The notes under the pieces are model-generated. The model was given only the letters and a program-made list of their open reading frames with translations, was not told where the DNA came from and made no database searches. Below, piece after piece: positions 23,701-35,700 of a stretch of 64,000 nucleotides of DNA. Made by a program: the position numbers and the translations under genes. Position 1 is the first letter of the stretch; each line of letters opens with the position of its first letter. The stretch comes from Gordionus sp. m RMFG-2023 (taxonomy: Eukaryota; Nematomorpha; Gordioida; Chordodea; Parachordodidae). The stretch is taken from contig NC_088775.1 in NCBI RefSeq assembly GCF_954871325.1, positions 36,619,561 to 36,683,560 on the forward strand, given 5' to 3'.

Positions 23701-26700
23701 TGTTAGTCCACTCTACATGTCCAAGGAAAATCTATGCCGGATTTCTTTGGAGGGTGGAATGTTAATATATTCCATTTACCCTAAAGTATCATTTTACTTT
23801 ACGGACTGATTTTTTATTATTTCTTTTATTTTACATTATAATATTATCTATTAGCTTAATAATTTTTTTATTATTTTGTTAACACTTCGAGCGATTAACT
23901 TAAAATTGTTAACGTTGATAAATAAATGATTGTTTTATTATTTTATATTAACATATTAAATAAATATCATATATAAAGGATGGTAAAAAGAAACAAAGAC
24001 AGCATAAAAATATGACGCTCAATATGAAATATAACTCATTATTTTCTTTGTTTAGATTTATTTAGCTGTTTGATATGTTCATACCTGAATTAAATTGTCT
24101 ATCAAATAATTTATATATTCCAGTTTATTCTCACCTATATTTTAGTTACCGATGTCGTTATAAGGGGCATAAAGCTGAAACATGCATCGTAAAACAACAA
24201 ATTTTTGTGTTGGTTCTCCTTAAAGAATGCCTGTATTGGGGAATTCTAATGTAAGAAAAATTTCAGATAGCACCACGATAAATTTGAAGTGTTAGAATTA
24301 GATAATGATGATTCGCGCTTTTGTTTAAAATACAAAAAATCTGGACATGTAGCCATGAATTGTGTCAAATAAGGCAAACTGACTATATGGTTGCAGATCT
24401 AATCATATAATGGTCGAGAAACTGGTGAATTATAATAATATATTTTTTAATAAATATAATGCGGTGAAAAATCCTGAGGATATAATAAATTAAGGATACC
24501 ATGGCTCAATGCATGATGTCTGTAAAATGAAATATAACTCATAAGAGGAGTGATTATGATTGAAATTTGTATTATCATCATGTTGAAAAAATGAAAAATG
24601 TTAAATATTGTAATCCGAATAAAAAAGGTTATAATAATTTTAAATGGGGAAAATATCCTTATGGTTATTGTTAAAAATATATTAATGATATTAAAAGCCT
24701 CTAAATTCCGAGCTGAATTTATGCATGAATTTAGATTTTAATGAAATTAATTTTTCAGGTAGAATAATATAAATCAGCCGATTAAAACATATAAAAATTT
24801 TAATGACTATATGATTAAATGAACCATGTCATTGTTCTCGTAACTTGAGTGTTCTAATTTATTGAACGAAGGAAAAGTCCTGTCGTTAATAATCATATAC
24901 TTGAATATCCGGTAAAAGTAATGATAGAGCCAAGTAGCTCTAAAATAAATATTATAATTGATAAAGATCAAATGATAAATTTGAAATTAATGAGTTAAAT
25001 TACATTAATAATGTTATACATATTTTCATTAAAATATATTATAATTTTTGAGGTAATGTTATGACGTCTTAATGATTATTAAGTAGACGTTAAACTTAAA
25101 GAAGATTTTTCACCAACCTTTTGAATGGAAAAAGGAAATAGAAGACGAATTAGACAAATGGGTGAATGTTTGGATTTTTATTCCGATTGAATATAGTGAT
25201 GGGCTACACCGTTGGTTCCAGTGAAAAAATCTAATGGAAAGTTGCTGTGTGCCGATTTCCAAATTTATTTAAATCCAGGGGTTGTGGAAGTAAAATATCC
25301 ATTGCCTAGAATTGAGGAAATTTTTGCCAATTTGAAGGGTGCAAAATATTTTTCAAAGATGATTTTTCTTTGGCGTATTTACAGCTATCTCTGATGGAGG
25401 AAATTCGTAAATTGTTTACGATAACGACTCCTAAAGGATTATTTGCTTTTTGTAGATTACCCCAGTGTCTACATGGCCGGGTAGGATAGGAGACAAATGC
25501 CTCCAAAATATATTGGCATTTTGAGGGGTGGGTATTGATTTTGGGGGGTAGATATTGACTTTAGATGGGTAGGCATTAATTATTGGGGGGGGGGGATAGG
25601 TATTGATTTTTGGAGGGTAATTTTTGACTTGTATTATATTTTAAATCCAAAAATTGATAATCAAATACTGTAAGATTCTTTTTATTAATATCACTATAGC
25701 ATCGTGGGTTGGCAAATATTTATTTTTTTTTTGGGGGGGGGGGGGGGTAAGAGTAGAATTTGGAGGAGGGTTTTCCTCTATCAAATTTTCTGCCATGTAG
25801 ACGCTGGGTTACCCTTTGGATTAAATGTGTAAGCGTCGATTTTTCAGCTTACAATGGCATCAGTTTTTCAGGGACTAAAAGGAGTTTTTTATTATATGGT
25901 TGATGTGTTCATTACTGGTTCACCGGAACAACACAATTAACGTTTGGAAGAGATTTCCAAAAGAATTCGTGATAAAGGTCTGAGGGCCAGCAGAGAAAAT
26001 AGTGTTCTTACGGTAACAGAAGTTATCTATTTGGGACATCAAATTAATGGGATGGAGGTGAAACCTCTGGATAAAAATTAAGAAGCCAACAAATAAAGCG
26101 GAGGTTCAATCGTTTTTGGGTATGGTAAAGTACTATCATAGCCTTTTGGATGATTTTGCAAGGATTGCAGTACCTTTATATAAATTATTACAAAAGGGAG
26201 TATTTTGAATGGACCAGTGAACAACAAATCGCTTTTGAAATGTTAAAGCGGAAAATTGGGGAAGAACCGATTTTGGTATGTTTTAACAACGATTTAGAAA
26301 TAATATTAGCTGTTGATGCATTTAACACAAGTGTTCGAGGTGCATTATTACATTTAATTGATCGTTGGGAAAGACCAATTATATTTTTTTCTAGAGTTTT
26401 CCGAGAAGTGGAAACCAGATTGAACAGGAAGCATAGCGGTCATTTGGTTTAACCAAATTCCGTTAATATTTAATCGGTAAAAAGTTTGTAATTTATACTA
26501 ATCATAAATCATTAATTTATTTGTTCACGAAGGATAATCGGGAATTAATGTTGTCTCCATGATTACAACGGTAGTTGTAATTAGTGGGAAGTTTTAATGT
26601 GTAATTAAGATATCGGCGAGGCAAAGAAAAATGCTTGCTGGATATTTTATCCAGGTTGGGATCGAGCTACGAGGATCTCGATATACAAAGAATAAGGTCA

Positions 26701-29700
26701 TCATAAAAGCATTGGTTTATTCTCATTGGCATATGTTAAAGGGTGGCCCTACGAATTGGGAGGGTCTCAAACTCAATACTTTAAAGGATAAGGAGTTGAG
26801 TCAAATGAAATTATTCTTAACGGAGAAAAAACCGTGGAAAAATGATTGTAAAATTTATAAAAAAATTGAAGAAGAATTGTCTATTGTGGGTGATTGTATA
26901 ATGCGGGGAAATAGGGCCGTAATTTCAAGTAAAATTGTGAATTTATTACATGCCAGACATCAGGGTCGGGATAATATGAAATCTTGGGCTCATGAATATG
27001 TATGGGTCCCTTGTATGGGTAATGATATTGAAAAAATACAAGGAAATGCATTTACTGTAATTAGTGCACCGTTATGTCCCGTAAAAAGGTAGGCAGTAGT
27101 TGGCTCAAATCAAAAAGAACGTGAAAGCGTATCCAAATCGATTTCTTTGATTTGAATAAAAAAACTATACTTTTTAGCAGTTGATTTGTATTCAAAGTGG
27201 ATAAAATATGAAGAGGTACATGGTTATACAACAAAAATTGTTATTCGAAAATTAAGGGAATTATGGGCTAGGTTCGGTTTATCTGATACTATTGTTTCCG
27301 ATAGAGGGACAGCTTTTATAAGCGACGATTTTAAACAGTTTTATGCCGAGTCACAGACCAGCCACATGTTTGTCCCACCGTATCATCCCATCTCGAATGG
27401 ACAAGCTGAAGCGATTGTGAAAAATTGGCTCAGAAAGGCTAGAAAAGAAAAAGATGAGGCTTATATGTCTCATTGTAATCTTAATTCTTGTAACCGAGAA
27501 AGTATCCTCCTTCGGAGTTGTTTCTTGGTCGAAGAACCTCCATTGGATTTGTTAAGATTAATTAAAAAATAATGATATAATCCAGTTAGATCAAAGAATT
27601 TATTGTGGGCCAGATAGTTTGGGCAGGTTTATTTGATAACAAAAATATTAAGTGGGCTTAGGGCAAAGTACTAGCTCATCTAGGTTCGAAATTAAATGAA
27701 ATATTGCTAATAAAGGGGGTTACCGTTATTTGGCATAGATCATGTTCGATTAGGAGAAAAATATATAGGATAATATGTGATGGTGGAGTTCGGCCGATTG
27801 CAATAGGGTCTTTTTTTAGGAGATTATTAGCTAAGATAATCGTTGAGCGCATCAAACATCATGCTTCAAAAATGTTCCAAACATATCAACTAGGCTTTGG
27901 TACTAAAGTGGGTTGCGAAATAGCCGCCCACTCTCTTCGTAATCGAAGATTCTCCTCCAGACGCTGTAGTCTGAATACTTGATTTTAAAAATGCTTTTAA
28001 TTCTTTATCCAGAAAAGTATTTTTAAAAATTTTTTATGAAAAATTCCCAGTTTATGCAAGATTTATTGAACAGTCTTATGGCTGTAGAACCCCTCCTAAA
28101 TTCGTGGAATATATAATTCCTCCTGACGAGGGGGTATACAACAAGTAACCCTTTGGGCCCTCTCATCTTTAGTTTAGGTATACCCTAATTCATTCTCTAA
28201 AAACATCTTTTAACTTAAGGGTACCATCTGCTGACCTTCTAAAAATATTCTAGCAGCGATAGAGTATATAGAAAAGAAATCTTTAAATTAAGTAAAATCT
28301 GAAATATGCTTTTTAAATTTAAATACTCTCGAAGTCCAGGGGTTATAATCATAAAAAAGTGAAATTAATCTTCTCGGTTCACCTTTAAGCAGTTTTTTTC
28401 AACTGTGAGGTGTTCGTGGAAAAATTTTTCAAAGGCTTATTAGGACTTGAAAATATTTTAAAAGAAATTCCTTCACACCAGAGCTTTTTTCTTTTAAAAA
28501 AATATTTATTTTTACCAAAGATTTTACATATTTTTAGATCTTCTTCCTTTTTTTTTAACTGATGAAATTATTAATCGCATTCATGAATTTTTTAGAAGCA
28601 TATTAGAAAATATTTTAAATATTAAATTGGAAGATTTTAATTGGGGTTTCTCACAATTACCCTCGAAAATGGGTAATTTAGATAAATCTTATATCTCTTT
28701 CTTTATTTTTGGCATCGCGTTTAATGAATAACTTGGGTATCTTTAGCTCCGCCTGAAGCTGCTTTACCTACAATCTTAACACACCAATCACTTTTCGAAC
28801 CTTTAATTAAAAAAATTTTTTAAATAATATCATCAAACCCCCCTTTAGAGTATATCCAACTATTACAGAATGCTGACTCTACTAATGGTTATGAATGGTT
28901 GGAAGCATTACCAAGTCGTAACCTAGGTAACCTCTTATCAGATGAACAATTAAGAGTTGCCATAGGCCATCGAATTGGATGTAACATAGTTCAACCACAT
29001 ACATATGCATCAAATGTAAAATATTAGTTGACTCCAAAGGGAGACATGGTCTAAATTGTATATATAGTCAAGGCAGACATGCAAGGCATGCAGCAATTTA
29101 TTTTATTAGCTGTTCTCTTACCAGGGCCCGAATACCAAACATCCTGGAGCCTACTAATTTATCATTAGATGATGGCCTAAGACCAGATGGCTTAGCTTCC
29201 GTGCCTTGGTCTTTAGGGAAATCCTTAATTTGGAACTTCACATGCGTATCTTCTTTTCCAAAATTTTAATTCTAATCCGGTTGATATAGCAGAGAAAAAA
29301 AAACAATTAAATATTCAAAATTAACAAATTATGTTTTTATACCAATCGTTATCTCTTCCCTTGGACATATGTCAAGCGGAACTTTAAAATTTTTAAAAAA
29401 TATAGGCGACAAGATAAGAGCCCTTACATCAGATACTAAAGAATATTTTAAAACAAATATTTTAAAATATGATTATTCATGTTTGGGAACTTGTAGTCCC
29501 ACCTCTATTTTTGTAGAATAAAGTTTTATTTTATTTTATATTATATTTGATATGTTAATTTTCATATAATTTTATTTCATAGATTAAAATAAAGAAGCAA
29601 AATTTAACATTAATATAGGTTTTTGTTTTTCTATAATATGATAGTTTACGATTGCTTGATATTGTAGTTTACATTAATGTTGGGTAATACTTGTACTGTG

Positions 29701-32700
29701 TAGTACAAAAAAATGGGGAAATTAATTGAATTATATAATCCTGAGGGTAATTAATAAAATTGTTAGTTTTGTAACATTTTGAATTATGGTGAAAATGAAA
29801 AAGGATAATAAAAATTGGTTAAAAATAGTGATGGCAGCAGGTTCAGTAAATGTTTTTTCTTCCCGTTTTTTTACACACGCACCACTACAATTAAATAAAA
29901 GATAAATTGAAAGTTATAATATTATTTAGGGAGGATAATAAATAATATTGCTGATTAAGTAAATAAAGTTTTTTTTTTAAAGATAAGATTGTGTTTTATA
30001 TTTATAGTATTAAATACATCATTCAGATAATTCCCATATGGTTTTTTAAAACTTATAAAGTATAAACAAGGATGAGATTACCAACGAAAGAATTTACTTT
30101 CTGAATATAATTTCTTATGAAATTAGGAATTTATTGATATTTTTAGAACCGAAATGAGTTCATTTCATGCAAAGGGAATGCTATATATTTGGGTTATGGA
30201 ATTCAATGTGAAAAATAGTAATCAAATTAGATGAAATGGAAACAACTATTGACCATAAATTAAATTATATATATTATATTTTGTTTTTTTGAGGATAAAT
30301 TGAAATTCAATTTGGCATGAACAATAATTCTCTCAATATCGTTATATACTTCCAACAAATGAAATTAATTATTTAATTGGAAATAATTCTTGTATTTTAT
30401 ATTTCATTTCATATTATTGATGTGGCAATTCTTAAATCAAAATAGATATTACTAAATTTATAACTTCTTTTATAATTATAATCTTACTACTCACTTTACT
30501 CTACCTTCTTCCAAATTTCTTATTAACTATTGAATATATATTTTTCTATTCACCCGTCAATTAAATATATTATATTATTTTTTCTTTATAAATAATCTTA
30601 AATTTTCATCATATTAAACTAACTATATATTAATATCCTAAATAATACATTAATTTAATTTATAAAATTAATTATAATCACCTGCTTTTATTAATTCTTT
30701 AATTTAATCATAACTACTATTTACTTTATATTTATTAATCAGTTAACATTTCTTATTCTAAAAATATTTTTGACCACCATTTTTTATTTATTTTTTTTTT
30801 AAATTCCATACATGGTTGCCATGTCTCCCCCCATCAGTGGGAGTCTCCCACAATTTTTTAGTTTACCCACATACATCTCACTCCCACAAAACTCCTACAA
30901 TTAGAAATCTCCCACGAAAAGCTCCCATAATTTTTTAATTTCTCCCACAATTTTTTTTTTAGCATTTTAATGTTTTTAAATAAATAATAATTTTTGAGAG
31001 ACAGTATTTGATTATTTTTATATTTTTAAAATAAATTTTAAATATTTATTCGAAAAATATGTCTAGTTATTTTATTTTATTTTTCCGCTCTAAAATATAT
31101 TTTTTATAAAATTCTCCAATTCTCCACTCGACATTTTCAAAATTTTTGTGTTAGAAAGAATAGAAGTTAGAACAGTATGTATAATTATTATAAATATATT
31201 TTAAATTACTTAATATATTTTATATCGTTATCTAGAATTGCAGTGCTCCACTCGACATTTTCAAAATTTTTGTGTTAGAAGAATAGAACTTTTAGAAGTG
31301 GATATTATATCCCATATACCAAACAGATTTAAGTAATAAAATGTTCTATTTTGCTAAAAAAAAATTTCGAGGATGAAATGTCAGAAGCATATTTGGGATT
31401 AGTTTCACATGTAGGGAATCTACTTCATGTAGTTAATATTCAGTTGCAATCAGAAAATTCTTTATTGATAAAGATTCACAAAATCATGCTACAGCTCTGT
31501 TCATCTCTACAGTTAAAAATAGATAATAAATTTTATGGCGCTATTGCTAAAAATATCATATTAAAATGTTCAAATATTACTATAATTAACGTATTTTTAA
31601 ATGAAGCAAATATTTTTATTAAGACAAATTTGGAATATTTACAATCAAGATTTGATTTTAATAACTCTATTTACAAGTGTATAAATATTATGACCTTGGA
31701 ACAGAAACCATCATTTTATGGTTTTTGTAATTTAATAAATATATTAAAATTACCGATAGAAATTGAAGCCTTGTTTGAAGAGATTGTAATTTTTTCCATT
31801 TTTTGTGATTCGCCAGAATACTTAAAGTTAGATGGTCTAAAAGCAGAGGAGAAATGGGTGGAATTTTTTCGTAATAACGATAAATCCCCATGCTTGGAAA
31901 AAATTTGCGAGTATGTTTTCTCCTTACCTCATTCTAATGCCTCATCGGAGCGCATTTTTAGCCTGATGAGGACTGCCTGGAGAAAGGAGAAAAATCGAAT
32001 TGCTTTAACAACATTAGAGGCCAAGTTAATGGTTAAACAAAATTATAAAATGTCATCCAGGAATTTTATAAATATCTTAATAACGACGGTAAACGTTTAG
32101 TTCCATTATTTAAATCTCAAATAAAATATAATTAACTATAACTATTTGACTTTCTATATTTTATAAAATCCTATTTATACATTTGCATAAAATCAAATAA
32201 ATTTATTTTTTACATTGTAAAATTAATATTTTGAATATTTTGGCAAATCATAAAAATAAAGAAGCATTACAATCTCCTCAAACATGACATCATATTAAAT
32301 CTTATTAATAATTATCCGATAATAGTAATAATATTCTTACTTTGATATTTCTGCAGCATAATTTAGTGATCCTTTATTAAATTATATCTTCTGATTGCAA
32401 CTGCATATTAACAGCATATAGTAGATTTCCTATATGTAAAATTCCTGAATATACTTCTGCCATTTATTTTTGAAAATTTTTTTCAAAATATTAGGACAGC
32501 TTTTATAATCTATTTATTTTTTAAAGGTTTGTAAAATTTTAAAATTCTACGATGGCGCGTATTAGGAGGAACCTGTCAACCAACATTATGCTGACTCAAT
32601 TCTGTAAATACACTCTGGTTTTTGCCAAATTCACTGAGGAATTATCAGATCAGAAAGCTGCCATGCAATTCATTGGTAATGCCAAATCTGGCATATTTAT

Positions 32701-35700
32701 CATTATATATGGTTAGCTATGTCTTTGGATATTTCATATCTGGACAAAATTTTTTTAATAGTTTTATTGAAATAACATTAATTTTGTTGAAATAGGGGAG
32801 GATCAAGGGAAATGTTTTGATATCTCCTTATTAGATGCATCTGTTAGAATTGCATATGTTTGCACATCTTTCAAATCGTCTAGAATTGACCTTCTGGATT
32901 TATATCCTAAAACATTGATGATAGCCTTGCCCATTTGTGTTCTACAAAGTATACTTTTCATTTATATTAGTCGTTAAATATTATGAGGAAAATTCTACCA
33001 ACATTGTGATGTTAAGTAGCTCTCTGAATGTTGTACTGCATGATAGGTATTTACCATTTCCGCAACTGTAGTTGCATCTGTATTATTTCTTATTTTTGAA
33101 GAATATTTTTGTTTTGCTATAGATGTTGATAGACTGCCCTGCACTGATTTATGCTTTGAAGATTTTTGATGCCTCAAAATATCATATTCCCTTCCCCCAT
33201 TGTATTAACTAAATACTGTAGAACAACTTCCCCGCACTGATTATAATTATTTTTTACATTGTAAATTTAAAATTGTTTGTTTTTTTATAAAATCTTATTT
33301 ATACATTAGCATAAAATATATTTTTTTACATTTGTAAAATTACAATTTTTTTATAAAATTTTATCTTGTTTACATTCTTTTGTATTTAAAAAAGATCGTT
33401 AGTTATTATTTTTTAACAAAATTAATATATTAAATCAATATGTTATTTTAATAATAAAGATAGTATTTAAGAAATTTTGTGTCGTACTATAATTACCTAT
33501 TTTGAAAAATAGTTGCGTATTTTATTTTAGAAAATAGTTACTTGTTTTACTTTGAAAAAGAGTTGGATATGTTATTTTGAAAATAGTTGGCTATTTTATT
33601 TTGAAAAATAGTTGGCTATTTTATTTTGAAAAATAGTTGGCTATTTTATTTTGAAAAATAATTACCTATTTTATTTTGGAAAATAGATTCGATTTTATAT
33701 TTATAAAAAATAATAAGCGGATAACTAAGTCAATTCTAAATCTTAGCAATTTTCATATTTCTCCCACAATATTTATATTACTCCCACAAAATACCGAATT
33801 TCTCCCACAATTTGAAAATTTTGACCTGACAACCCTGGTCACTAGCCTTTACAATCTGAGGGGGCTTAAAAATTATTATTTTTTGTTAATTTTTTTGAAA
33901 ATGACCTTTTTTAACTAACAATTTCAAAAGGGGGCTTTTTAAATTTTTTAGGGGGCTCTAGCGCCTGCTCCCCCCTCTCCCCGTGACGCTACCAAAATGC
34001 AATATTTCTTTTAAATTAAATATAAAATCATCTTCATTTTTAGAATAAAGAAGAGAATTTTAAAAATTGTTAGATATTAAGTGATTTAATATTAGCTGAA
34101 AAACGAATAGTAAAATGCCAAATTGATATATTTTTAACTGGGCCTTTAATTATTTTAAATAATATGGGTCGGGTAAAACCCGGGCAAGGCCATGCAATTA
34201 GTACCTGCAAGTCTCTGATTTGAACCTTTTTTTAATTAAATAATATTTTTAAAATAATAAAATATTTTAAATTTCATAATAATATCGTTCATTTCAAAAA
34301 TTACATTCTATCAAGTAACCAGTTACAAAATCACGTAATGATTCATTTAAAAGTGACTTCTCATTTACTTAATTTTCATATCAGACCATTTACTAAATAC
34401 AAATTATTTAAAGTGACAACATTTTAAAGGAGCGGTGATGAAAATTTTAAAAATCTGAATTAATTGTACAAAAAAAACCGAGCCGGGTTGAAAAATTTTT
34501 GAAGGTTTCTAATATATAGCATTCTACCTGGTAATATGTCGAATAATTTCCAATTCATATTCTAAAATTAATATGATATTCAACTATTATTTTGTTAGTC
34601 TTAAGAGTTTGCATATAATTAATTTTAGTTAACTATTAATTGAATATGCAAATTCTTCAACAAATATACCCCCTTCCACTTTCTTTGGTTACGGTCCTGG
34701 GACCAATCATATATAAATTTATAGTTTAGATGTTAAAATATTACTTGACTTTTTAATTCGAAAAAATTCCTAACCATTTTTTTATCCGAGGCGTCCTCTA
34801 TGCTCGTCATTTGCACATCTTGCACTTGCCTATATTTTTGTGCTTTTTTTATATTAGGAAGAAATAAGAGAAAAATTAAAATCATCCTTTAAGTTTCCTA
34901 GCCATGCCATTGCTAAATAATTAATAAATTAAGATTTCTTTTTCAAAGAAATATATATAATTATTTTTTTAGAGAATTTGTGATTGTGAAATTAAATAAA
35001 CCGAGAGCTACATCGAAATCCGATTTTTCGTAGGGTAAAGCACTGAACACATCCCATACCTTTTTCAAAGGCTTATTAAAAAAAATTTTTATAAGAAAGC
35101 TTGTTTAAAAAAAATTTGTATATGTAAGTAACCTGTCTAATTTGAGCTCTTGTCAATCTAGAATAAATTTTCCACCTTTCTCACTTGTAATTGTTATAAA
35201 CCACGATGGCGTTAAGGGCAGGGAGACTCAAACTACCTAAAAGTGTGTAGCCTAATTTTTTTTTATTATAGCAGCCACTTCAAATTAAGGTAGCCGCTTC
35301 AAGAAATTTGTAAACTACTTTTCATACCCTTATTAAATACGAATTGCAAATTTTACAGATTTTGGGACTATTTTATGCTAAATGAAATGGGTTCTTCAAT
35401 TTATAAAGCAAACGACATCCCTGGTTATAAGATGAATGATCCATGCTAGAAATGTGGCTTCAAACTAGACTAGTTGTAATAACATAAAATTAATTGCGTG
35501 ATGACTCACCGATGATTCGTCAGCTTCGTAACCTTTACGAATGAGCAATAAAAATTCGGGAACCGTCAATTTTCCGTCATTTCCTTTATTGACTATTTTT
35601 TATAATAAATTGTCAAAAGAAAATGAATTGAATATTCGAAAATCGATCAAAATATGTTAAATTTGACTAAAATTTTATCAATGTTTTGTTCCCATTTATA

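Larger units (their letters stand above)
30811..33837. mobile_element. hAT element with CTCCCAC arrays and rearranged transposase
   Basis: The left end CATGGTTGCCATGTC and right end GACCTGACAACCCTG are related inverted ends. Both ends carry spaced CTCCCACAA motifs (30830-30960 and 33760-33815). The transposase C-terminal half is on the plus strand (31351-32100), whereas N-terminal pieces are on the minus strand (about 32770-33180, including QTYAILTDASNKEISK). The two halves face each other, so part of the element has been inverted or two copies are fused. A 60-80 bp direct repeat (about 32155-32235 and 33286-33350) flanks the N-terminal part. No target duplication was found. Confidence 0.7.

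Noticed and set aside
34870-34912. Short minus-strand frame MAWLGNLKDDFNF just before EFHD exon 4
   Set aside because: No donor lies between it and the exon 4 acceptor; it is the pyrimidine tract/branch region of the intron.
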